A stretch of 11,623 bases of DNA from Desulfobacteraceae bacterium (GTDB taxonomy: Bacteria > Desulfobacterota > Desulfobacteria > Desulfobacterales > UBA11574), in assembly GCA_013203195.1 (NCBI GenBank), contig JABMQM010000007.1, positions 1 through 11,623 of the forward strand, read 5' to 3'. The notes under the pieces are model-generated. The model was not told where the DNA came from, made no database searches, and worked only from the letters and a program-made list of their open reading frames with translations. This document shows, one piece after another, positions 1 through 6,767 of the stretch. Each line of letters opens with the position of its first letter. Within the stretch, counting starts at the first letter, position 1. A program made the position numbers and the translations under genes.

Positions 1-10
1 GATTCAAGGG

Positions 11-40
11 CTTGCGGCGAGCTCAGCGGAGCGGGGCAAG
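11..40 (+). other. Imperfect hairpin in the leader left of the HEAT-repeat gene
   Basis: CTTGC at 11-15 pairs with GCAAG at 36-40, and inside it GCTC (21-24) pairs with GAGC (29-32). A T-rich stretch (TGTTTGCTTT) follows. This could be the weak terminator of a gene that ends left of the window, or a leader structure. No coding signal is visible in bases 1-81, and I could not find a -35/-10 pair with proper spacing. Confidence 0.2.
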
Positions 41-83
41 TGTTTGCTTTCAAGCGATTTTATTAATATTCCTGTTATAGGGT

Positions 84-87
84 GGAG
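84..87 (+). promoter_or_regulatory. Ribosome binding site that favours the TTG start at 94
   Basis: GGAG at 84-87 lies 6 bases before the TTG at 94. The in-frame GTG at 82, four codons upstream, overlaps this GGAG and has no Shine-Dalgarno of its own. The TTG is therefore the better-supported start. This is inference from spacing only. Confidence 0.5.
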
Positions 88-93
88 AACATA

Positions 94-2745
94 TTGGATA
101 GATTTCATTTTTCCCATTACCGCAAGATCACATTGCATGCAATTCTGCTGATTTCGTTTTGCCTGGGCATCGCTTTTGGATGCGGATCAAAACTGGCAAA
201 AGAAAAGCGCAAGATACAAGATCCGAATCCTTCCGTGCGTTATCTGGCGACTGGAGCGCTGGCCGGCATCAATGATACACAGGTGGTTGAGCCTTTGATT
301 GCAGCGCTGCAGGATAATGATCAAAATGTGGTGAGCAGAGCCATCGAAGGGCTGGCCCAAATCGGCGACAAACGGGCGATCCCCCCCCTGATTGCCGCGC
401 TTCGGACAGAGGACCCCCTTGTGCGGCATAAAGCGACGGAGGCCTTGATAAAGTTCGATCAACCAACTGTTGAGCCCTTAATTGCCGCGCTAAACGACAA
501 CGATTCGAATTTCGTGCAAAGAGCAGTAGCAGTTCTTGGCAAAATCGGTGACAGGCATGCAACCGAACCGCTGTTGGGCTTGCTGGAGCACACATCAGAC
601 AAGGTACGCATGGCAGCCGCTGCTGCGTTGGGCCTGATTGGTGATCCCAAGGCGGTTTCGCCGCGCATTGCTGTTTTGAAAGATGAAAGTCCGGTTATAC
701 AGTATCAAACAGCCAAAGCACCATTGATTTACAGCCCCTATGTCATCGAGGAATTGATCGCAGTTCCCTTGTTAAGCCCACTGGAACAGGAAGCCGATAC
801 TGCCTTCGGCCTATTACGTGATCAACAAGTAATTCCTCTGTTGATTAATGTTTTCAAGGATGAAAATCAGGTTGTGCAGTATGAAGCAGCCAAGACTCTG
901 TTTATTTACCGTCCCCATTCCATTGAACCCTTGATTGCAGCACTTAAAGACAACGATTCGGAGGTTGTCTGGAGAGCGGCTGCCGTGCTTGGCCGGATAG
1001 AAGATCAGCGGGCCGTGGAGCCGCTCAGAGTTTCGCTGAATCATGAATCGGAAGTAGTGCGGCTGGAAACCGTCAAAGCGCTTGGTAAAATAGGCGGTAA
1101 TTTGGCTGCCCAGGCTCTCATTTTGGGGCTCGATGATAATTCCAGAGCAATACGAATATCAGCAGCATCACTGCTTGTAGAAATCGGCCCTGCCGCCGTC
1201 GAGACCTTGATTGCCAAACTAGATGAAAACAACGCGGATAATGTGTGTCTGGCAGCAGGCTTTTTAGGTAGAATCAAGGATAGAAGAGCGGTCGAGCCTT
1301 TGATCGCTCTGATAAACGATCAACGTGCAGCGGTGCAGATGTCAGCGATGGCGGCACTGGGCCTGATCGGTGATGGGAGAGCCGCCCAACCTCTGATTTT
1401 GAAACTGACGGATAAAGACGCAGATTTGAAAGATTCGGCAACTAAGGCGCTGATAAAAATCGGTGCCGAGGCGATCGAGCCTTTGATCGCTGTTCTTGAT
1501 AATGATGATCAGGATTTAAAAAACTCTGCAGCTGCAACACTTGAAAAAATTAGTGTCCCGGCTGTTTTGCCTTTGATCTCTATGCTCAATGCCGACAATC
1601 CGGAGATACAAAATATGGCCGCTGAAGTATTAGTAAACATCGGAGCTGCGGCGGTCGAGCCGCTGATTGTTTCCTGGGAGAACGAAGACCCGGAGATAAA
1701 TAATGCGGCAGCAGAGATATTGGTTAAAATTGGTGCTCCGGCGGTTGGATCCTTGGCTGTTAGGCTGGATCATGAATCGGTTTGGGTGCGCAATAAAGCA
1801 GCAACCCTTTTAGGTAAGATAGGAAATAAGCAGGCCATCCCTTCCCTGGTGGGGGTTTTGACTGATTGGGATATTCGCTACAGTGCCGCCTTAGCCCTCG
1901 ATCACTTACATTGGAAACCCAAAACTTCTGCTGACCGCATACATTATCAAGTAGCCAAAGGACAGAAGGAGCTCTTGTCTAAAGAATGGGAGCTGACCCA
2001 ACAAATCCTGCTTGATGATGTACTGTTGGGCGACAAAAGGTCAATCGAATATGGAGTTTATGCCTGTATTGAATTGGGTAAAGATAAGATCATCTTCAAA
2101 CTGGCCGACATGTTGCAGAGCGATGAAAACGCAGTTATACTTGATGTTTATATCAATGCTCTGATTGCTATGTTTGACAAAAAGGACTCGCATGTACAAA
2201 ATCTCGCCGCCCAAGTGCTGCATAAAATTGGTGCGCCGGCTGTTTGGCCTTTGATTGCCGGACTGCAACACGAATCAGAGGCGGTGCGCAGCCAAGCAGC
2301 AATAGTTTTAGGCCGGACAGGTGATAAGCAGGCCATCCCTTCCCTGCTAGGGGCTTTGACTGATTGGAATATTAGGCACAGTGCCGCCCAGGCTCTCGAC
2401 AACTTTAACTGGAAACCCGGGACACCGTCTGAACGCACACATTATCAAATAGCCAAAGGGCAGAAAGAGCTCTTGTCTAAAGAATGGGAACTGACCCAAA
2501 AAGTCCTGTCTGATGATGTGCTGTCGTTCAACAAAAGCTCAATCGAATATGGAGTTTATGCCTTGATGGAACTTGGTGGAGACGAGGGTATCCTGAAGCT
2601 GATCGATATTTTGGAAAAAAGCGGAAACAGTACGATCGCCCAGGCCTACTTTGACTGCGGCCACCCGAAACTGATGGACGCTGCCAGAAGCTGGGCAGAT
2701 GCCGATGGATATCGGCTCGAAACCGAATGTTCAAATTGCCCCTAA
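94..2745 (+). CDS. HEAT-repeat (PBS-lyase-type) putative lipoprotein
   Basis: Residue numbers count from the alternative GTG start at 82; the chosen TTG start removes four residues. A basic N-terminus and a hydrophobic stretch (about 17-33) end in AFGC, a weak lipobox with Cys34, so the protein is probably exported and lipid-anchored. Nearly all the rest is about 22 tandem two-helix repeats of about 31 residues, most ending like AVEPLIAAL followed by an acidic turn such as KDNDSEV. This is the pattern of E-Z type/PBS-lyase HEAT-like repeats. Such solenoids bind other proteins; no catalytic domain is visible. Residues 551-679 and 717-845 are a duplicated block that includes a non-HEAT insert with the shared string KGQKELLSKEWELTQ. 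The C-terminus carries a CxxC (CSNC). The gene converges on murA with a 26-base gap and no visible terminator. Its partner and role are unknown. Confidence 0.88.
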   Translation: MDRFHFSHYRKITLHAILLISFCLGIAFGCGSKLAKEKRKIQDPNPSVRYLATGALAGINDTQVVEPLIAALQDNDQNVVSRAIEGLAQIGDKRAIPPLIAALRTEDPLVRHKATEALIKFDQPTVEPLIAALNDNDSNFVQRAVAVLGKIGDRHATEPLLGLLEHTSDKVRMAAAAALGLIGDPKAVSPRIAVLKDESPVIQYQTAKAPLIYSPYVIEELIAVPLLSPLEQEADTAFGLLRDQQVIPLLINVFKDENQVVQYEAAKTLFIYRPHSIEPLIAALKDNDSEVVWRAAAVLGRIEDQRAVEPLRVSLNHESEVVRLETVKALGKIGGNLAAQALILGLDDNSRAIRISAASLLVEIGPAAVETLIAKLDENNADNVCLAAGFLGRIKDRRAVEPLIALINDQRAAVQMSAMAALGLIGDGRAAQPLILKLTDKDADLKDSATKALIKIGAEAIEPLIAVLDNDDQDLKNSAAATLEKISVPAVLPLISMLNADNPEIQNMAAEVLVNIGAAAVEPLIVSWENEDPEINNAAAEILVKIGAPAVGSLAVRLDHESVWVRNKAATLLGKIGNKQAIPSLVGVLTDWDIRYSAALALDHLHWKPKTSADRIHYQVAKGQKELLSKEWELTQQILLDDVLLGDKRSIEYGVYACIELGKDKIIFKLADMLQSDENAVILDVYINALIAMFDKKDSHVQNLAAQVLHKIGAPAVWPLIAGLQHESEAVRSQAAIVLGRTGDKQAIPSLLGALTDWNIRHSAAQALDNFNWKPGTPSERTHYQIAKGQKELLSKEWELTQKVLSDDVLSFNKSSIEYGVYALMELGGDEGILKLIDILEKSGNSTIAQAYFDCGHPKLMDAARSWADADGYRLETECSNCP
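1732..2118 (+). repeat. First copy of a duplicated module in the HEAT-repeat gene
   Basis: This block aligns with 2230-2616 at a constant offset of 498 bp (166 codons). Exact stretches at both sites include AAGCAGGCCATCCCTTCCCT at 1828 and 2326, and another starting GAGCTCTTGTCTAAAGAATG at 1969 and 2467. The encoded module is two HEAT repeats, a TDWxIRxSAAxALD repeat, an insert (WKP…KGQKELLSKEWELTQ) and a SIEYGVYA…ELG repeat. Confidence 0.85.
2230..2616 (+). repeat. Second copy of the duplicated module in the HEAT-repeat gene
   Basis: This is the partner of 1732-2118. The two copies differ at many codons but stay in register over their whole length, so this is an older in-frame intragenic duplication. 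The linker at 2119-2229 (residues about 680-716) is not part of the repeated block. Confidence 0.85.
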
Positions 2746-2771
2746 CCAGCATTATTCACGAAAAATTAGGG

Positions 2772-4025
2772 CTAGACTTTTACTCGCTTAATCGCGGCCC
2801 CCAACCGGGCAAATTTATTTTCAAGGGCTTCATATCCGCGGTCCAGATGATAGACGCGATGGACTTCGGTGGTGTTGCGGGCAATCAGGCCGGCCAGAAC
2901 CAGCGAGGCGCTGGCCCTGAGGTCGGTAGCCATAACGGGTGCGCCGGACAGATGCGGAATTCCTTTTACCAGAGCGGTATCTCCGGAGATGGTAATATCA
3001 GCCCCCATGCGCTGGAGTTCGCTGACATGGATGAAACGGTTTTCAAAAATGGTTTCAGAAATAATGCTGAGCCCGCCGGCAACCGACATCAGCACCATAA
3101 ACTGGGCTTGCATGTCGGTGGGAAATCCCGGATACGGCAGGGTCTTGACGTCGACGCTGGCGATCTGATCGGTTCCTACAACCCTGATACACTTATCCTC
3201 AACCTTGATGGCGGCACCTGTTAATTTCAATTTATGCATAACCGCTTCAAGATCACCCGGCTCGCAATCGGTCAGCGTCACATCACCTTTGGTCAAGGCC
3301 GCCGCAACCATAAAAGTACCGGCTTCAATCCTGTCAGGTATAATTTTAACCGAGACCGGTTTCAGCGCAGAGACTCCCTGTACGGTAATAATGGAAGTGC
3401 CGGCACCTTCTATTTTAGCACCCATTTGATTCAATACATCTGCAAAGGCAACGATTTCCGGCTCACGGGCAGCATTCCTCAGTACGGTCGTTCCCTCTGC
3501 CAGAACAGCCGCCATCATAAGGTTTTCGGTCCCGGTAACGGTGGCGATGTCAAAATAAATTTCGTTTCCCTTCAGGCTCTCGGCGGAAGCTTCAACGTAG
3601 CCGTGTTTTAGCTCAATCGAAGCGCCTAAGCGAGCCAGACCTTTAAGATGCAAATTAATAGGGCGCGCACCGATGGCGCAGCCCCCGGGCAGTGAAACTC
3701 GCGCCTTTTTAAGTCTGGCCAAAAGCGGGCCCAAAACCAGAACAGACGCCCGCATCTTCCTGACTAGATCATAGGGGGCTTCATGCTTGCAAAGACCGCC
3801 GGCATCGATTCGAACCGTATCTTTGTCAATTTCTATCCGTGCCCCTAAGTTTGTCAGCAAATGCAGTGTGCTTTGGATGTCTTTAAGATTGGGAACATTT
3901 GTATAGGTGTTCCAACCCTCGGTAAGGAGGGCGGAAATAAGTATGGGAAGCGCGGCATTTTTGGCACCGCTGATCCTCACCCGGCCTTTGAGGGGACGGC
4001 CGCCGTCAATAACGATTTTATCCAT
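2772..4025 (-). CDS. murA: UDP-N-acetylglucosamine 1-carboxyvinyltransferase (MurA)
   Basis: Cytosolic enzyme of the first committed peptidoglycan step: it transfers enolpyruvyl from phosphoenolpyruvate to UDP-N-acetylglucosamine. The 417-residue length matches the family (about 418). Visible active-site features are Lys22-Asn23 in SGAKNA, the loop Cys in LPGGCAIGARP (Cys116, equivalent to E. coli Cys115, the fosfomycin target), Asp304 in YPGFPTDMQAQ and Arg396 in HLDRGYE. The protein is therefore probably active and of the fosfomycin-sensitive type. The ATG at 4025 is the only reasonable start, since an in-frame TGA lies just upstream. No strong Shine-Dalgarno is visible; the nearest purine run (AAGAGAA) is too far away. 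The gene sits 37 bases beyond the terminator that ends the qrc unit, so it probably has its own promoter, which I could not place. Confidence 0.97.
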   Translation of the reverse strand: MDKIVIDGGRPLKGRVRISGAKNAALPILISALLTEGWNTYTNVPNLKDIQSTLHLLTNLGARIEIDKDTVRIDAGGLCKHEAPYDLVRKMRASVLVLGPLLARLKKARVSLPGGCAIGARPINLHLKGLARLGASIELKHGYVEASAESLKGNEIYFDIATVTGTENLMMAAVLAEGTTVLRNAAREPEIVAFADVLNQMGAKIEGAGTSIITVQGVSALKPVSVKIIPDRIEAGTFMVAAALTKGDVTLTDCEPGDLEAVMHKLKLTGAAIKVEDKCIRVVGTDQIASVDVKTLPYPGFPTDMQAQFMVLMSVAGGLSIISETIFENRFIHVSELQRMGADITISGDTALVKGIPHLSGAPVMATDLRASASLVLAGLIARNTTEVHRVYHLDRGYEALENKFARLGAAIKRVKV

Positions 4026-4062
4026 CGATACAGTCCATCAAATTCTCTTGGTCCTGTCAAAT

Positions 4063-4104
4063 AAAAAAGCGCTCCCTCGACGGTTTGGCGAGACAAGCGC
4101 TTTT
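4063..4104 (-). terminator. Strong intrinsic terminator closing the qrc unit
   Basis: On the minus strand, AAAAGCGCT (4104-4096) pairs with AGCGCTTTT (4073-4065), with an inner CTCG/CGAG pairing, and a T run ends at 4063. It begins 21 bases after the stop of the small membrane gene and lies upstream of murA. It therefore separates the two transcription units. The stem is A/T-flanked on both sides and could also act weakly on the plus strand. Confidence 0.85.
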
Positions 4105-4125
4105 AATCTAAACAAATTCCGAATC

Positions 4126-4284
4126 TTAGTGGTGATGATCGCCGTTGCCCTTAAGAGTGTCGAGAGCGGCCTTGATGATACAGTATGTCATTCCGAGACC
4201 GATGATAGTAAGTGCATACCACAGCCCCCCCATAAAAACCACATGGCCCATATCCCAGATCCATTCAAAACTAAACGGAAACAT
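4126..4284 (-). CDS. Small single-span membrane protein at the end of the qrc unit
   Basis: This 52-residue reading frame starts MFPFSFEWIWDMGHVVFMGG and ends in a His tail (GNGDHHH). A consensus Shine-Dalgarno AGGAG sits 8 bases before the ATG (minus strand AGGAGAATAAATTATG), and a strong terminator follows 21 bases after the stop, so it is very likely translated. Residues about 15-40 form one hydrophobic helix (VVFMGGLWYALTIIGLGMTY), preceded by an aromatic, amphipathic N-terminus. There is no signal peptide cleavage site. It lies 246 bases after qrcD on the same strand. Tiny single-span subunits are common in respiratory membrane complexes, so an accessory subunit or assembly factor for Qrc is a reasonable guess. 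I do not recognise a named family. It could also be an unrelated cotranscribed protein. Confidence 0.8.
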   Translation of the reverse strand: MFPFSFEWIWDMGHVVFMGGLWYALTIIGLGMTYCIIKAALDTLKGNGDHHH

Positions 4285-4360
4285 AATTTATTCTCCTAAA
4301 TCGAACAAAGCGAAACCAATTTAAACAAGCTAGGGCTTTTGAAGACTAAAGGCATATCAT

Positions 4361-4379
4361 AAAAAGCTAAAGGGTTAGC
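4361..4379 (-). terminator. Weak terminator or attenuator after qrcD
   Basis: On the minus strand GCTAA-CCCT-TTAGC (4379-4366) is followed directly by five T (4365-4361). The stem is only 5 bp, so termination would be partial at best. It lies between qrcD and the small membrane gene and could lower expression of the latter. Confidence 0.35.
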
Positions 4380-4448
4380 CGGTTGACCCGTTAGCCCGTT
4401 TTACCCGTAAAGACTTCATCCGGCATAACGGGCAAACCGGCAAACGGG
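4376..4448. repeat. Inverted octamer array between qrcD and the small membrane gene
   Basis: On the plus strand GACCCGTT, AGCCCGTT and TTACCCGT follow one another (4385-4408). Complementary units AACGGGC, AACCGGC and AAACGGG occur at 4427-4448. GCCGGTT (4378-4384) pairs with AACCGGC (4435-4441), and GCCCGTT (4394-4400) pairs with AACGGGC (4427-4433). Because the units are alike, several alternative pairings are possible. Together with the adjacent weak terminator this fills most of the structured part of the 246-base spacer. Confidence 0.6.
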
Positions 4449-4530
4449 AAAACCACTATCGTTATTGGCTCGGTTCTTCACTTTAGAAATTTTTTTCTAC
4501 AAAATGTAAAAAACACAATTAATGTAATAT

Positions 4531-5850
4531 TTACGCTTCTGCCGGTATCAATCCCTGTCCCGGTTCAACCGGTAGTTCGACTGCTGCTGATTCCGGTTCC
4601 GGAGCCGTCGATGGCTCCAACGGATTAAGTTCTGCTTCATGGGGAAATACCGGCAAATAGCGGTATGACACCGCGATCAGGATAATACCGTAGGCCACCG
4701 GCAGGATAGTGGTGGCAATCTCCTGCCAACTGGGGATATACATGACCCAGTTTTCAAAAGTCAGAACCGGTACCGCTAAAACCTGCAGCACCATTACCCA
4801 GCGGTTAAGACAAACCCCTACAACAGCCAGGATAACCGCAGTCCACAGTGCCTTGTTGTTTTTACGCCCCTTGGCGGTAATCAGAATAAGCGCGGGAACA
4901 AAACCGCAGACCACGACTTCAACAATAAGAATCCAGATACCATAGAAGGGGTTGTTGGAATAAAAATCCATCAATGCAAATCCTTTGGACGGTGCGGTCA
5001 CGGTCGCCCAGTACCAGGTATCGATGGTCTTGGCAGTAATGTACGCCAGAATCATCCATCCTGAAACTTTGGCCAGAAACTCGATGGCATCATCTTTTAC
5101 CAGCTTTTTACGGGTAACTTTTTCTGTGATCTTGGTAACCAGGATGGTAAAACAAGGCCCGCAGGCCGCCGCCGACCATGTGTAGAGAAAAAAGGTCCAG
5201 GGCCAGATAAAAAGACCTTCCCGAAAACCAAACGGTCGCCCGTAAAGGACTCCGGCGACACCGCCTAAAGACCCCTGGTGGAAAAAAGAAAGAAACGCCC
5301 CGGTTGCTGCAAATACCGCCATGATTTCGTGCATGTTGTGGCCCAGTTTGTGGAAAAACGGTACCTTGTCGATCTGGCGGTTTTCAAGGATCAGCGGAAT
5401 ATATTCGATGGTCAAAACACAGAAATAGGCTGAAAGACAGAAAGCCACTTCGGTCAGCATAGAATGAACATTGGCGTGCCAGAAGATAAACCAGCCTCTT
5501 AAAGGCTGCCCGATATCGATGGCCAGAATGAGCAGAGCCGAACTGTAGCAGATAAAACCGATCAGCACGGCATAATTGATGATACTCTTTAGTACATCTT
5601 TGCCGAAGATATATCTCAATAAGCCGCTGAAAAAAGCGCCGCCGCCCACTGCAATCACCGCCAGGTCAGCCCAGATCCACAGGGCGAACCCGTAAGCATC
5701 GTTCATGTTGGTCTGGTTAAGACCTTTAAACCAGCACAACAGCATGGCATAAACGCCCCACAGCGCAACAGTACCGGGAGCACCGAGAAACAGAATAAAC
5801 TGCCACAACGGGGCACGCTTAACTCCTTTGGGTATTAATGCAGAATCCAT
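4531..5850 (-). CDS. qrcD: Qrc complex NrfD-type membrane subunit, menaquinone reducing (QrcD)
   Basis: Integral membrane subunit of the quinone reductase complex. In the family it holds no cofactor, receives electrons from the Fe-S subunit QrcC, reduces menaquinone and couples this to charge movement. The 439-residue protein shows about ten hydrophobic segments (roughly 18-40, 57-78, 90-112, 128-153, 172-192, 212-239, 259-281, 303-325, 334-354, 378-397). The NrfD/PsrC family loop motif is present as DIGQPLRGW after the third span (Asp112, Arg118). The C-terminal 38 residues are rich in Pro and Glu and probably disordered. GGAG lies 10 bases before the ATG. It starts 30 bases after the qrcC stop, so the two are probably cotranscribed. 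Closest alternatives would be PsrC, NrfD or ActC/ActF; the qrcABC context decides. Confidence 0.92.
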   Translation of the reverse strand: MDSALIPKGVKRAPLWQFILFLGAPGTVALWGVYAMLLCWFKGLNQTNMNDAYGFALWIWADLAVIAVGGGAFFSGLLRYIFGKDVLKSIINYAVLIGFICYSSALLILAIDIGQPLRGWFIFWHANVHSMLTEVAFCLSAYFCVLTIEYIPLILENRQIDKVPFFHKLGHNMHEIMAVFAATGAFLSFFHQGSLGGVAGVLYGRPFGFREGLFIWPWTFFLYTWSAAACGPCFTILVTKITEKVTRKKLVKDDAIEFLAKVSGWMILAYITAKTIDTWYWATVTAPSKGFALMDFYSNNPFYGIWILIVEVVVCGFVPALILITAKGRKNNKALWTAVILAVVGVCLNRWVMVLQVLAVPVLTFENWVMYIPSWQEIATTILPVAYGIILIAVSYRYLPVFPHEAELNPLEPSTAPEPESAAVELPVEPGQGLIPAEA

Positions 5851-5880
5851 ACGTTATATGCTCCATTACAGTATCTTCGG

Positions 5881-6663
5881 TTAGCCGTGTTGTACGGCCT
5901 TTGCGGGTTTTGCCTCATTTCTCAAATAATTGTCACCGGCCCGCCTCACCCACGCGCGGCTCGAGATATAATAGACCTTGGGGTTGGTTCCCAGTCTTTC
6001 CAGCAGCCGGAAAGCGTTGGGGTTCTTTTTATCCTTATAAACAGAATGTTTGTGATTGTTCAGATCCCCGAATGTAATCGCTCCGGCAGGACATGCCTGG
6101 GTACATGAAGTTTGATATTCATCTTCTGCAAGTTCGCGCCGGCCTTGAATATACGCTTTTTCTTTGGCCAGCTGATACCGATGAAAACAGAAGCTGCATT
6201 TTTCGACAACCCCGCGCATGCGCGGTGAAACTTTGGGGTTTAAGTATTTTTCCATACCATCGGGCCAGACCGGATCCCACCAGTTAAAATAACGGGCATG
6301 ATAGGGGCAGGACGCCATACAATAACGACATCCGAAACAGCGGGTATAAATCTGGCTGACGATTCCGGTTTTCAGGCTGTAATCCGTAGCGGTCGCCGGA
6401 CAAACCGATACGCAGGGCGAATGCCCTTCATGCTGCCCCCCACAGTGCATGCAAGGTCTTGGAAGATAGCAGACATCCGTTTCCGGAAAAGGTTTTCCGT
6501 TTGTCAATTTATAAACCCGCATCCACGTTATGCTAAGCAGTTTGTTGGATTCATCCTCTCTGAAAGGGACATTGTTCTCAGCCATACAAGCCGCCATACA
6601 GGAACCACAGCCGGTACACTTATCCAAGTCAATGACCATTCCATATCTTTTGTCTTTTTTCAT
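5881..6663 (-). CDS. qrcC: Qrc complex iron-sulfur subunit (QrcC)
   Basis: Periplasm-facing ferredoxin-like subunit that carries electrons from QrcA/QrcB to QrcD. With the start at 6663 it has 260 residues. Four cysteine groups are visible: C16xxC19xxC22xxxC26, C71xxC74…C84xxxC88P, C109xxC112xxC115xxxC119P, and C156xxC159…C187xxxC191P. This is the four-cluster pattern of the NrfC/PsrB/DmsB type; in purified Qrc one cluster was reported to be [3Fe-4S]. There is no signal peptide, so export probably depends on riding with Tat-targeted QrcB. The longer frame that opens at 6729 adds 22 residues encoded by a repeat hairpin and has no good ribosome binding site. The start at 6663 has AGAGG five bases upstream and leads directly into KKDKRYGMVIDLDKCTGC. 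Confidence 0.93.
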   Translation of the reverse strand: MKKDKRYGMVIDLDKCTGCGSCMAACMAENNVPFREDESNKLLSITWMRVYKLTNGKPFPETDVCYLPRPCMHCGGQHEGHSPCVSVCPATATDYSLKTGIVSQIYTRCFGCRYCMASCPYHARYFNWWDPVWPDGMEKYLNPKVSPRMRGVVEKCSFCFHRYQLAKEKAYIQGRRELAEDEYQTSCTQACPAGAITFGDLNNHKHSVYKDKKNPNAFRLLERLGTNPKVYYISSRAWVRRAGDNYLRNEAKPAKAVQHG

Positions 6664-6668
6664 CGAAA

Positions 6669-6673
6669 CCTCT
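6669..6673 (-). promoter_or_regulatory. Ribosome binding site deciding the qrcC start
   Basis: Minus-strand AGAGG lies 5 bases before the ATG at 6663. It sits just outside the base of the inverted heptamer array (6678-6765), so the predicted RNA hairpin would end a few bases before the ribosome landing site. Confidence 0.7.
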
Positions 6674-6677
6674 TCAA

Positions 6678-6767
6678 ATTGACGATTTTCTATTGAAGAT
6701 TTAATAATAGTCGCTGTCTTAGTCTTCAATCGTCAATCTTCAATCTTCAATTATCAATCGTCAATCA
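6678..6767. repeat. Heptamer array and inverted repeat between qrcB and qrcC
   Basis: Six contiguous 7-bp units of TCAATCN type fill 6726-6767 (TCAATCG, TCAATCT, TCAATCT, TCAATTA, TCAATCG, TCAATCA). They start right at the qrcB stop codon on the minus strand. Two 10-bp segments, ATTGACGATT (6678-6687) and ATTGAAGATT (6692-6701), are exact complements of AATCGTCAAT (6756-6765) and AATCTTCAAT (6742-6751). Both gaps between them are 4 bases, so a 20-bp stem with a symmetric 4x4 internal loop can form around a 40-base loop. Confidence 0.85.

Noticed and set aside
2727..3224. Plus-strand open frame of 165 codons overlapping the HEAT gene end
   Set aside because: It is the complement of murA coding sequence; MurA is unambiguous on the minus strand.
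4055..4060. TTGACA on the minus strand just upstream of murA as its -35 box
   Set aside because: At 16-18 bases spacing there is no acceptable -10, and transcription would begin almost at the start codon. It also abuts the terminator T run.
6664..6729. N-terminal extension of qrcC (22 residues, start at 6729)
   Set aside because: It is encoded by the repeat hairpin, has no good ribosome binding site, and the family sequence begins right after the AGAGG-supported ATG at 6663.
6726..6767. Heptamer array as a CRISPR array or replication iterons
   Set aside because: Units are 7 bp and contiguous with no spacers, no cas or rep genes are present, and the array lies inside an operon gap.
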